11,252 nt of DNA from Verrucomicrobiales bacterium (GCA_003445095.1 DLVS01000101.1:1-11252); one strand, 5' to 3'. Shown: positions 1 to 6,818, counted from the first letter of the stretch. Notes: generated from the sequence alone by a model not told the origin. Translations and numbers: made by a program.

Positions 1-70
1 TGCAGGGCCACTGGATGCTGCCCAGCTGATCGAGTTTCTCGTAGCTGACGCCCGTGAAGGTCGGCGTCAT
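1..70 (-). pseudogene. Fragment of formate dehydrogenase alpha subunit (molybdopterin oxidoreductase), C-terminal region, running off the window
   Basis: Read on the minus strand from 70 down to the window edge, an open frame starts at an ATG (70-68) and encodes a stretch containing TPTFTGVSYEKLDQLGS followed by IQWPC. This matches the pattern I know from NAD-dependent formate dehydrogenase alpha subunits (FdhA/FdsA type), where 'LTPTFxGVSYExLxxLGSxQWPC' lies shortly before the C-terminal molydopterin-dinucleotide-binding domain. Such proteins are usually 700-950 residues long, so everything N-terminal to this point is missing here. Upstream in the same frame the translation (…TAPASSH) no longer looks like the family. 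The frame is offset from the peptidase frame next to it, and its ATG overlaps the peptidase stop as ATGA. The start is therefore probably accidental and the piece a rearranged or chimeric fragment. The identification rests on about 22 residues recalled from the family, so it is moderately sure. Confidence 0.5.
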
Positions 71-1698
71 ATGAGACGACGCTGGAGCGGTGACCAGTGT
101 TTGCTGTCGAGCCAACTTCGCAGGTCGGTGACCGGCAGGTAACCGATGCCACACCGGTAAAGTTCGGGATTTCGGATCAACCCCATAATGGCCGCATAAC
201 CCCCGAAACTGGCACCAAAGATCGCGACCCGTTTCGGATCGGCATACCCTTGGTCGATCGCCCAGCGCGCTCCCGTGGCAAGGTCATCGATCATTTTGCC
301 GCCCCACTCCCGGTAACCTGCCTCGAGGAACTTCCGCCCAAAGCCGTCCGAGCCACGAAAGTTGGGCTGCAAGACCGCATAACCCCGGCTCGCCAAGAAC
401 TGAACGTCCGGATCCCAGGTCCAGACATCCCGACTCCACGGCCCGCCATGCGGCAGCACCACCAACGGCAGATGATTGGTCGGACCGGTGGGCGGCAGGG
501 TCAGCAATGCTGGTATGCGCAGACCGTCGGCCGCGGCGTAGGAGATCGGCTGCATCGCACCCAAATCTTCCGGCTTAAGCCACGGTCGGGCGCTGAACAG
601 TTGGGTGAGTTTTCGGTCCTCCGGACTGTACAAATAATATTCGCCATCGACTCGGTCGCTATAGGACTTGAGCAGAATCCGTTTGCCGTCCCTGGAACCG
701 CCGATCCAGCGATTGTCTCGATTCGGCAAAGCCGCATCCACCTGCGATTGCCGCCGAGCCCATTCCGGGTTGAAGTAGTGCGCCCGAGCCCTGAGTCGCT
801 CATCCTGATATAAGGCACCGACAACTTCATGCGTTTGAAAATCGAGGATCGTGTCAAGGACTTCGCCCTCCGGCGGGTCAAACAAGATTTCACTGCGCGC
901 CTTGTTGGTGAGGTCAACCTTCACCAACGCCGCTCCCAATCCGTCAATATCTTCCAGGGAGTACAACGAGCGCCCGTCCGGGCTGAATTCGAGGGGAACG
1001 TAGTCCAAGCGTGCGAGATTCAACGTGGACAGCTCACCCCACGGCCGTTGATCGGGCCAGCGGTGAAGCAAGGTGATCTGCTTGCGATCCACGCGAATTC
1101 CCAATCGAACATTCCCCTGCCAATCCGTGAGCCAAGAGATGACGTTTCCGGGGTTGTCCACAATCGTCTTTCGCTTGGCCGTTTTCAGATCCACCCGATA
1201 AACGCTGGGATTATCTCCGTGTTTGAAGACCAGATTACCTTGGATCAGGATTTCGTCGTCGTTGTCGGGGAGCGTGTCGAGGATCGAACTAATACGGACG
1301 TTGAGGTCAGGGGTTACCTGTTCGACGACTGTCGGCATAATGATGCGCGTGTTTGAGCCGTCGGCGTCGATCGCAAAAATGCCGCCGGTTTCATACCCTT
1401 CCAAGGCCAGCCCAAAGAGGAGCGTCCGGTTATTGGCCCAGGTGACCCAGGAGTACTGCGCTTTTCCCGCCGGCAAGGGCTTCTGCTTACGGGCGTCGAT
1501 ATCGAGCACGAACAGTGCGTTATTGGTTCCTTCCCAACGCAAATACGCAATTTGCTTCCCGTCGGGAGACAATTGAACGCTCGAGACTAAGTCCGGACGA
1601 AAGAAATCCCAAACCGGCGGCGCCGCGCGAGCAATGACGGAAAATGACAGCGTCAGGATGAGAACGATCGGTCGCAGAAACTCAGCATAAGGGCACAT
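67..1698 (-). CDS. S9 family prolyl-oligopeptidase-like serine peptidase, C-terminally truncated (probable pseudogene or chimeric end)
   Basis: This encodes a secreted S9-family (prolyl oligopeptidase/acylaminoacyl peptidase type) peptidase. Residues 1-26 form a signal peptide with a hydrophobic stretch (IVLILTLSFSVIA) and an ARA cleavage site. Residues about 30-370 are a beta-propeller with WD40-like 'LSPDGKQIAY' and 'FSPDGRSLYSL' blades. From about 385 comes the alpha/beta-hydrolase domain, with HGGPW at 417-421, NFRGSDGFG at 446-454 and the nucleophile elbow GASFGG at 495-500 (Ser497, codon at 210-208). Family members normally run about 100 residues or more beyond this Ser to supply the catalytic Asp and His. 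Here the frame stops 46 residues after it, so the triad is incomplete. Family-like sequence is recognisable to about LPVTDL (residue 526, near 124), and the last 17 residues look unrelated. It lies 108 bases downstream of the CPBP gene on the same strand. The family is sure; activity of this copy is doubtful. Confidence 0.9.
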   Translation of the reverse strand: MCPYAEFLRPIVLILTLSFSVIARAAPPVWDFFRPDLVSSVQLSPDGKQIAYLRWEGTNNALFVLDIDARKQKPLPAGKAQYSWVTWANNRTLLFGLALEGYETGGIFAIDADGSNTRIIMPTVVEQVTPDLNVRISSILDTLPDNDDEILIQGNLVFKHGDNPSVYRVDLKTAKRKTIVDNPGNVISWLTDWQGNVRLGIRVDRKQITLLHRWPDQRPWGELSTLNLARLDYVPLEFSPDGRSLYSLEDIDGLGAALVKVDLTNKARSEILFDPPEGEVLDTILDFQTHEVVGALYQDERLRARAHYFNPEWARRQSQVDAALPNRDNRWIGGSRDGKRILLKSYSDRVDGEYYLYSPEDRKLTQLFSARPWLKPEDLGAMQPISYAAADGLRIPALLTLPPTGPTNHLPLVVLPHGGPWSRDVWTWDPDVQFLASRGYAVLQPNFRGSDGFGRKFLEAGYREWGGKMIDDLATGARWAIDQGYADPKRVAIFGASFGGYAAIMGLIRNPELYRCGIGYLPVTDLRSWLDSKHWSPLQRRLI

Positions 1699-1806
1699 AC
1701 ACCTAGTTCAATTACTCGAAGCACCGGCCGGAGGCTAGGGAGAGTATGAAGGAAAGTCTCGCGAATGGGCTCACCCCGTTCGGCCCGAAATTCGTTTGGA
1801 AACCGA

Positions 1807-2688
1807 TCACACTTGGGGAGCTGCCACGGGGACTGGTCTTGGCGTCATCCGTGCAAGAAGCGCAACTCCCAGTCCGAGCAGCCCCAACCCCACCGCCATC
1901 ACCAGCGGAGGGACGTGGTTCGGTGGCGCCGTGAGTGATTCACGATCCATTCCGATCCATTCGAATTTCGAACGAAGCAGGATCCAGCTCAGCAAGTTGT
2001 TGCCGGCATGCATGAGCATACACAGGCCCAACGACTGCGTCCGCCAATAGACCCAGCCGAGCACTAACCCAAGCCAGGTCGCATAAAAGAATTGCCAGGG
2101 GTTCAGGTGAATCGCACCAAAGATCAAGGCGGAAAGGATAATCGCCGTCCTCGGACGCCACTTTTTCAACATCGCCCGTAGAATCAGGCCGCGACAAAGC
2201 GTCTCTTCGACAATCGGAGGAACCAATACCAGTAACACGAGGGAGCTAACGACGTCTGGATTGTTGAAGAGCCGCTCGAATTCCTGAGCCATAAACTCCG
2301 GGATGGGAATCAGCAACTCGGTCAGCCCGCCGAGCTCAAGCGCGACCACCCAAGCGCCCGCAACCAGGAACCCAGCTCCGAGAATCAGTGGCGGCGACAC
2401 CCGCAGCATCGTAACAAGCTCGGACCATTTCAATTTTGCCAGAACCGGCACCAAAGCCGCGGTGAAAGCGAATGCTACCACCATTTGTCCGACCATGCTC
2501 CAGGCACTCATCGGCGGCCGCTTCGCGACCATTAGGATTACCGTGACCACGACCTGCAAACCTACCAGTACACCGACGTAAATCCCGGTCAACGCCATCG
2601 CCGCACCGAGGCCCGAAATTGTCCGGGGTGCTGGCAGGATCGGCGGCGGCGCGGATTCGAGCGGCGGGGGATCTGGGTAGTCCGTCAA
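1807..2688 (-). CDS. CPBP family intramembrane metalloprotease (ABI/Rce1-like)
   Basis: The 293-residue membrane protein belongs to the CPBP (CAAX protease and bacteriocin-processing, Abi/Rce1-like) family of intramembrane glutamate proteases. The diagnostic motifs appear in order. EETLCRG (161-167) gives the catalytic Glu pair 161/162 and Arg166. FGAIHLNPWQ (190-199) carries His194. MHAGNN (226-231) carries His227 and Asn231. Hydrophobic segments lie at about 28-54, 66-84, 102-127, 148-160, 182-193, 200-216, 221-238 and 262-280, consistent with eight membrane spans. The N-terminus is a short proline-rich cytoplasmic tail. The only start before an upstream in-frame TGA is TTG at 2688-2686; the next candidate is an ATG at residue 31, just inside the first span, so the TTG is preferred but not proven. 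No strong Shine-Dalgarno is seen. Substrates in bacteria are mostly unknown and nothing nearby indicates one. The gene is divergent from the propeller/HEAT gene. Confidence 0.9.
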   Translation of the reverse strand: MTDYPDPPPLESAPPPILPAPRTISGLGAAMALTGIYVGVLVGLQVVVTVILMVAKRPPMSAWSMVGQMVVAFAFTAALVPVLAKLKWSELVTMLRVSPPLILGAGFLVAGAWVVALELGGLTELLIPIPEFMAQEFERLFNNPDVVSSLVLLVLVPPIVEETLCRGLILRAMLKKWRPRTAIILSALIFGAIHLNPWQFFYATWLGLVLGWVYWRTQSLGLCMLMHAGNNLLSWILLRSKFEWIGMDRESLTAPPNHVPPLVMAVGLGLLGLGVALLARMTPRPVPVAAPQV

Positions 2689-2875
2689 GCGGTTCGAAGC
2701 TTTAGCTCACTCACAATTACAGGAAAGAATGTTTCCGAAATCGGGACCATGAGTCTTGGTCGGCTGCCACGCTTGCAGCGGCCTCCGGTTGAGCGTAGGC
2801 CGCTGCCGCTTTCACGAACGCAAAGGAAACTTCCCCGTCGAATCGAGTCTGAAGTATCATCGTCTCACGACTTCC
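2689..2875. promoter_or_regulatory. Divergent intergenic region between the CPBP protease and the propeller/HEAT gene
   Basis: This 187-base stretch separates two genes transcribed away from each other, so it should hold both promoters. I see no convincing -35/-10 pair. TATCAT at 2855-2860 could be a weak plus-strand -10, but it lies only about 15 bases from the ATG at 2876 and has no clear TTGACA partner. The plus-strand frame stays open back to a TTG at 2756. The extra 40 residues that frame would add do not resemble a secretion leader and would bury the clear signal peptide beginning at 2876, so I treat the stretch as non-coding. Confidence 0.4.
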
Positions 2876-4939
2876 ATGAATTCCCTCCGCACCTCCCTGT
2901 TTTCTACTACCGTCCTGGCGGCGACTCTTATTGGTGCTGACTCCGGTCGGTCCGGTCCCGAACACGCTCAAGAACAGCTCCAACGAATGCAAGTGGCGGC
3001 TGGGCTCGAAGCGAAACTGTTTGCCCTCGAACCAATGGTCGTGAACCCCGCCGACATGGACGTGGACGCCCAAGGACGCGTGTGGGTCACGGAAGGCGCT
3101 AACTATCGATCCAGTTTTCAGAAGTGGGGTGTGTTGCGACCCGACGGTGATCGAATCCAGATCCTCGAAGACACCGATGGCGATGGCACCGCCGACAAGG
3201 CCAAAACATTTTACCAAGATCCCAGCATCAACACCGCGCTCGGAATTTGCGTCTTGGGCAACCGAGTGATTGTCTCCGCCTCACCATATATTTTTGCGCT
3301 CACGGATACCGATGGCGACGACGTGGCGGACAAGCGTGAACTGTTGTTCAGCACGAATCCAAAGTCGGCCGACCATGATCATGCGGCCCATGCGTTCGTC
3401 TTCGGTCCGGACGGCAAGCTCTACTTCAACTTCGGGAATGCCGGCGGATTCCTTCGGCGTCCCCCGGCCGAACTGAAGCAAATCGCGCTGCACGGCAAAC
3501 TCGATCCGGAGTTGCTCGCCAAGGGCGAATTGGTCAAGGACATCCGCGGCCTCGAAATCACCGATCACGGAAAGCCCTTCCGCCAAGGCATCGCGTTTCG
3601 CTGTGATCCCGACGGCTCCAAGGTCGAAGTGCTTGGGCACAATTTTCGGAACAACTACGAGTTGGCGGTGGACTCATTCGGGACAGTCTGGCAGTCGGAC
3701 AATGACGACGACGGCAATCAAGGCGTGCGGATCAACTACGTGATGGAAGGGGGCAACTTTGGGTACACGGACCAGGTCACCGGAGCGGCCTGGGGCCAAA
3801 AGCGCACCAACCTGGAAGACGAGGTGCCCAAGCGGCATTGGCACCTGAATGATCCTGGTGTCGTACCCAACCTGCTCCAGACGGGGGCAGGCTCTCCGAC
3901 CGGTATCGCCGTTTATGAAGGTGAGTTGCTGCCCAGTGTCTTTCAGGGCCAGGTGATTCACTGCGATGCGGGTCCGCGCGTGGTGCGAGCTTACCCAGTG
4001 ACGGTCAACGGTGCGGGCTACTCGGCCACCGTAACCAACATCTTGAGCAGCGCCGATGATTGGTTTCGGCCAAGTGACGTGTGTGTGGGACCGGACGGTT
4101 CGTTGTATGTAGCTGATTGGAACGACGCCGGCGTTGGCGGTCATTACATGGCCGATCAAAAACTCGAAACGATGACGGGACGAGTCTATCGAGTGGCGCC
4201 GGCAGGACACAAAGCATCAAAGCCGACCCTAGACTTGGCGACGGCTAAAGGAGCGATCGCCGGCTTGGGATCGCCAAATAACGCCACCCGTTATCTGGCT
4301 TGGACCACCTTGGCGGCCAAGCTGAATCAACCCGACGTTCAACGGGAACTCCAAGAAATTTGGAACAACGGCGACGCCCGCAACCGCGCCCGTGTTCTGC
4401 CTCTCTTAGCTCGGATTCCCGGAAGCGGCTCCAAATATATTGCCGCTGGATTGAAGAACTCCGATCCAAGAATCCGGATCGCCGCGCTTCGAATCGCGCG
4501 TGAGCAGTCGGCTGATATCGTCGCGCTGGCCAAACCCCTGAGCCAAGACCCTAGCCCCGCCGTCCGGCGCGAGATTGCCTTGGCGCTGCGGGATAGCCGC
4601 TCGCCCGAGGCCCCGGCCCTTTGGGCGACGCTCGCGCGCCAGCACGATGGCCAAGACCGTTGGTACTTGGAGGCGTTAGGAATTGGAGCGGACGGACAAT
4701 GGGATGCGTTCCTGGCCGCCTGGCGGACCTCCGTCGGCGACCAATGGAAGTCTCCAGCCGGGCGGGACATTGTCTGGCGTTCACGCGCTAAGGCCACTCC
4801 GGACCTCCTGGTACAAATCATCAACGACCCCTCAGTCACCGAAAAGGGCCGCCCGCGCTATCTCCGCGCGTTCGATTTCCTCCAGGGACCGGAGAAGGAT
4901 GCGGCCTTGCTGCAACTCGCGACCGCAGCAACCAAGTAA
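2876..4939 (+). CDS. Secreted PVC-type 'membrane-bound dehydrogenase' (TIGR02604-like) beta-propeller with HEAT repeats, lacking the C-terminal heme domain
   Basis: The start is ATG 2876, which gives 687 residues opening with a signal peptide (MNSLRTSLFSTTVLAATLIG). The open frame extends upstream to a TTG at 2756, but that part is unlike protein. Residues about 40-445 match the PVC-specific propeller family annotated as 'putative membrane-bound dehydrogenase', related to sorbosone/glucose dehydrogenase propellers. The signatures are NPADMDVDAQGRVWVTEG (57-74), calcium-loop-like DTDGDGTADK (99-108) and DTDGDDVADK (144-153), HNFRNNYELAVDSFG (255-269), GQVIHCDAGPRVVRAYP (358-374) and VGPDGSLYVADWND (404-417). 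Residues about 450-670 are alpha-helical HEAT-like repeats (for example SDPRIRIAALRIAREQ and PSPAVRREIALALRD). Full-length relatives usually continue into a CxxCH cytochrome domain. Here the protein ends at residue 687 with no CxxCH in the gene or in any plus-strand frame just after it, so it is a natural short variant or a truncated copy. The oxidised substrate, if any, cannot be inferred. Confidence 0.88.
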   Translation: MNSLRTSLFSTTVLAATLIGADSGRSGPEHAQEQLQRMQVAAGLEAKLFALEPMVVNPADMDVDAQGRVWVTEGANYRSSFQKWGVLRPDGDRIQILEDTDGDGTADKAKTFYQDPSINTALGICVLGNRVIVSASPYIFALTDTDGDDVADKRELLFSTNPKSADHDHAAHAFVFGPDGKLYFNFGNAGGFLRRPPAELKQIALHGKLDPELLAKGELVKDIRGLEITDHGKPFRQGIAFRCDPDGSKVEVLGHNFRNNYELAVDSFGTVWQSDNDDDGNQGVRINYVMEGGNFGYTDQVTGAAWGQKRTNLEDEVPKRHWHLNDPGVVPNLLQTGAGSPTGIAVYEGELLPSVFQGQVIHCDAGPRVVRAYPVTVNGAGYSATVTNILSSADDWFRPSDVCVGPDGSLYVADWNDAGVGGHYMADQKLETMTGRVYRVAPAGHKASKPTLDLATAKGAIAGLGSPNNATRYLAWTTLAAKLNQPDVQRELQEIWNNGDARNRARVLPLLARIPGSGSKYIAAGLKNSDPRIRIAALRIAREQSADIVALAKPLSQDPSPAVRREIALALRDSRSPEAPALWATLARQHDGQDRWYLEALGIGADGQWDAFLAAWRTSVGDQWKSPAGRDIVWRSRAKATPDLLVQIINDPSVTEKGRPRYLRAFDFLQGPEKDAALLQLATAATK

Positions 4940-5336
4940 ACGCGGTCCGCTGGCTCGCGCACACCGCCGAACCGTTCAACCTGAACTCCGAAATAGAGTC
5001 GGGGAGCGCGTGCCACCCGCGTGCTGATTCGGGCGTCCCGCTCGAATCCTGGTCACACCAGTGAGAGGGCGGTTCGCTCGAACGATCGGGTTCGCTCGCT
5101 TGTTCGGTTTTCCAAGAAACGTTTCTCACCCAAGCGTAGCCGTGCAGGTGATGACCGACTGAATCAGAACGCCCTGCCATTTCTAGCCGTCGTCAGCGTC
5201 TTGGTCGCAACTCAAAACCCCGGTGTCATTCCCGGTAGCCTCGGCCCCTCGTCCAGGCAAAGGACAGGAGCGCTTGAGTTGATCACGCGCATTTAATGTT
5301 CCCTCCAATCCGTCCCTCGTTTTCCTCCCTCGCCCG
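4940..5336. other. Gene-free stretch between the propeller/HEAT gene and the uxaE leader
   Basis: This 397-base stretch holds no gene I can support. Several frames stay open for 80-115 codons, as expected in GC-rich DNA, but the translations are rich in Arg, Ser and Pro, show no recognisable motif and lack a ribosome site. A small inverted repeat, CTGGT with ACCAG around a 3-base loop, lies at 5049-5061. A 10-base direct repeat lies just downstream (separate entry). The segment ending CGAATCC…CACACCA at 5042-5060 looks superficially like a tRNA 3' end but has no pairing T-stem or acceptor stem. No CxxCH remnant of the preceding gene's missing domain is seen. Confidence 0.6.
5071..5098 (+). 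repeat. Short direct repeat, two copies of GGTTCGCTCG
   Basis: GGTTCGCTCG occurs at 5071-5080 and again, identical, at 5089-5098, with an 18-base period and AACGATCG between the copies. It lies in the gene-free stretch downstream of the propeller/HEAT gene. The repeat is seen directly. With only two 10-base copies in GC-rich DNA it could be chance, and no function is assigned. Confidence 0.4.
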
Positions 5337-5423
5337 CCGCCATCCAGCGGAAACGATGGGGTCGCAACTGAATGGCCCGTAGTTAAGGGCTCGATTTTGC
5401 AGGAGGGGTTGAATGGATGGCGG
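5337..5423 (+). promoter_or_regulatory. Candidate structured RNA leader upstream of the sORF/uxaE pair
   Basis: Two inverted repeats are nested here. The outer stem is perfect over 10 pairs: CCGCCATCCA (5337-5346) with TGGATGGCGG (5414-5423). Inside it, 5364-5400 can fold into an imperfect hairpin. GCAA (5364-5367) pairs with TTGC (5397-5400), AAT (5371-5373) with ATT (5394-5396), and GCCC (5375-5378) with GGGC (5387-5390), with small bulges and an 8-base loop GTAGTTAA. A Shine-Dalgarno AGGAGG (5401-5406) sits in the interior loop, and the ATGs at 5413 and 5417 fall at or in the outer stem. A competing local hairpin, CCGC (5337-5340) with GCGG (5347-5350), would open the outer stem. That layout would suit translational control, but this is inference. 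I cannot match the element to a known riboswitch class and have not computed its stability. Confidence 0.35.
5401..5406 (+). promoter_or_regulatory. Perfect Shine-Dalgarno AGGAGG ahead of two candidate small-ORF starts
   Basis: AGGAGG is the only perfect consensus ribosome site I noticed immediately upstream of a start in this window; the annotated large genes mostly lack one. It is followed by ATG at 5413 (6 bases between, opening a 10-codon ORF MDGGKHWVSG that ends at 5445) and ATG at 5417 (10 bases between, opening a 44-codon ORF). It lies about 140 bases upstream of the uxaE GTG, too far to serve that start directly. Confidence 0.5.
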
Positions 5424-5551
5424 AAAGCATTGGGTTAGCGGTTGATATGTCGCGGATTGGTGGAGCGGTAGCAGTGACAGTTCAAACGCGGGCGAACACG
5501 CTTTTTGATTCCCCGTCCCACCGCTGGCTCACATCATCCGCGCCCTCGTGA
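5417..5551 (+). CDS. Candidate 44-residue small protein translationally coupled to uxaE
   Basis: The frame from ATG 5417 reads MAESIGLAVDMSRIGGAVAV and then 24 more residues, ending …RWLTSSAPS at TGA 5549-5551. It is preceded by a perfect AGGAGG 10 bases upstream. Its stop overlaps the uxaE GTG start (5548-5550) as GTGA, the arrangement typical of translational coupling. The N-terminal half (residues 5-23) is mildly hydrophobic with small residues; the C-terminal half is polar. I recognise no family. It could be a coupled leader peptide, a small protein, or a chance frame: a competing ATG four bases earlier, in another frame, has better spacing but gives only 10 codons. UxaE has no convincing ribosome site of its own at the GTG, which favours coupling. 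Evidence is sequence layout only. Confidence 0.35.
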   Translation: MAESIGLAVDMSRIGGAVAVTVQTRANTLFDSPSHRWLTSSAPS

Positions 5552-6804
5552 ACACCCCGGTTCCTTTATCGTTGCGCAAGTCCTTCGGGTTTGGTGATCG
5601 ACTCGGTTTGGCGACGCCCGGCCATCTCGCCGCCGTGCGCCAGTTTCCCGACTTCGCACCCATCTTCGCCCAGCAATCCATTCGCGAACTCACGCGGACC
5701 CAGCGCACGCCGGAAGAGGTCATGGCGGCGGCGCAAAGCGCGGTCGAGGCGGCGGAGTTCCGCAACCCGTGGGGCGCCGATGGTGATCATCTCAAAACAC
5801 CGGAAGATGTGCAGCGTGTAGCGGCCGCGGGATTCTGCTTTTTCACGATTGATCCCAGCGCCTTCGTGAACAACCAGGCGGATTCCTTAGACGAGACTTC
5901 CCTGCGCGAAGCTGTGGCTGGCCTGGAACGCGATGGACTCTTCGCCGGATTCGACTGGCGCGAGTATTACTTGAACCGGGTGTTTACGGTCGGCGGAAAG
6001 ATTCCTCCGCTGCGCTTTGACGAGGAAATCCTGTTTCGCGCCGCCGTGAAGTACTCGCGGGCCACCGCACACGCGGAGGTGATGGGCCAAACGATCGCGG
6101 CCACGTCGAAAGGGCGAGGAGAAGTCGAAGTCTCGGTGGACGAAACGGACTCGCCCACATCACCCCTTGAACATTTGTTTTTCGCTCTCGAACTCCAGCG
6201 GCGTGGCGTTCCTAAACTGGTCAGCCTCGCTCCTCGCTTCATCGGGGAATTCGAGAAGGGCATCGATTACCGCGGCGATCTCCAACGATTCGAAGCAGAA
6301 CTGAAGGTGCACGTCGCGATCGCGAAGTTCGCCGGCCCCTACAAAATCAGCATTCACAGCGGGTCGGATAAATTCAGCGTCTATCCTGTGATTGGACGGG
6401 TCTGTCGAGACTTGCTCCATGTGAAGACGGCGGGCACGAGCTACCTCGAAGCCTTGCGGGTCGTCGCGCGCGTGAATCCGTCGCTCTTCGCCGAAATTGT
6501 GAGCTACTGCCGGGACCGGTTTGAGACGGACCGAGCGAGCTACCACATCTCGACCACGACCGAACAGATCGCTGCGTTGCCGCCTTATTCGGGCACTCAG
6601 CAGGAGGCGATGTATCTCGATGAAGTGGCCGGCCGGCAATTGCTGCACGTGACCTTTGGCTCGGTGCTCACTCTGGGGGCAGACCGAAAAGGGCGGCGTT
6701 TCAAGGATGCGATTCTCGAAGAGTTGCAGACCAACCAAGCCCATCATGCGGAACTCCTCGAAAAACATTTCGTCAAACACCTCAGCCGGCTGAATGCCGG
6801 TTAA
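5548..6804 (+). CDS. uxaE: Tagaturonate epimerase family protein (UxaE)
   Basis: The 418-residue cytosolic protein resembles Thermotoga maritima UxaE, which interconverts D-tagaturonate and D-fructuronate in hexuronate (pectin-sugar) breakdown. Conserved blocks appear throughout: SFGFGDRLGLATPGH (12-26), FAQQSIRELTRTQRT (40-54), WGADGDHLKTPEDV (75-88), FFTIDPS (98-104), EVSVDETDSPTSPLEH (194-209), RFIGEFEKGIDYRGDL (230-245), KISIHSGSDKFSVYP (266-280), HVKTAGTSYLEAL (291-303) and RQLLHVTFGSVL (363-374). As I recall it, the T. maritima enzyme has roughly 90 more N-terminal residues before the SFG block, so this is a short form or its N-terminus is lost. The start is GTG 5548; an in-frame TGA at 5506 leaves only CTG 5524 as an alternative. 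The GTG overlaps the stop of a possible 44-codon ORF. Epimerase specificity for tagaturonate rather than a related uronate is inferred from the family. Confidence 0.88.
   Translation: MNTPVPLSLRKSFGFGDRLGLATPGHLAAVRQFPDFAPIFAQQSIRELTRTQRTPEEVMAAAQSAVEAAEFRNPWGADGDHLKTPEDVQRVAAAGFCFFTIDPSAFVNNQADSLDETSLREAVAGLERDGLFAGFDWREYYLNRVFTVGGKIPPLRFDEEILFRAAVKYSRATAHAEVMGQTIAATSKGRGEVEVSVDETDSPTSPLEHLFFALELQRRGVPKLVSLAPRFIGEFEKGIDYRGDLQRFEAELKVHVAIAKFAGPYKISIHSGSDKFSVYPVIGRVCRDLLHVKTAGTSYLEALRVVARVNPSLFAEIVSYCRDRFETDRASYHISTTTEQIAALPPYSGTQQEAMYLDEVAGRQLLHVTFGSVLTLGADRKGRRFKDAILEELQTNQAHHAELLEKHFVKHLSRLNAG
6784..6802. terminator. Weak hairpin at the convergent ends of uxaE and the FG-GAP gene
   Basis: CCGGC (6786-6790) and GCCGG (6796-6800) form a 5-bp stem around TGAAT, extendable by a G·T and an A-T pair. 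It spans the last codons of uxaE and lies 17 bases past the stop of the convergent minus-strand gene. Neither strand has a following T-tract, so it is at best a weak bidirectional terminator. It is the only stem I see near this 14-base convergent gap. Confidence 0.2.
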
Positions 6805-6818
6805 GCGAATATCGATGC

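Noticed and set aside
97..1576. Long plus-strand frames (97-813, 829-1356, 1223-1576) opposite the S9 peptidase
   Set aside because: They lie antisense to a gene with unmistakable family motifs and show no motifs of their own; such shadows are common in GC-rich DNA.
1702..1739. CCTAG…CTAGG inverted repeat enclosing CCGGCCGG between the CPBP and S9 genes
   Set aside because: Arms of only five bases with a 28-base loop and no T-run are too weak to call as a terminator or operator.
2749..2940. Plus-strand 63-codon frame starting ATG 2749, and the 40-codon upstream extension of the propeller gene from TTG 2756
   Set aside because: Both overlap the divergent promoter region, encode unlikely Arg/Pro/Ser-rich or Cys/His-rich sequence, have no ribosome site, and the extension would bury a clear signal peptide.
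4991..5060. tRNA-like 3' end (CTCGAATCC … CACACCA)
   Set aside because: The bases flanking CTCGAAT do not form a T-stem, and no upstream segment pairs with the presumed 3' acceptor strand, so no cloverleaf can be drawn.
5021..5296. 91-codon plus-strand frame in the gene-free stretch
   Set aside because: The composition is Arg/Ser-rich, it has no ribosome site, and no recognisable domain or membrane segment supports it.
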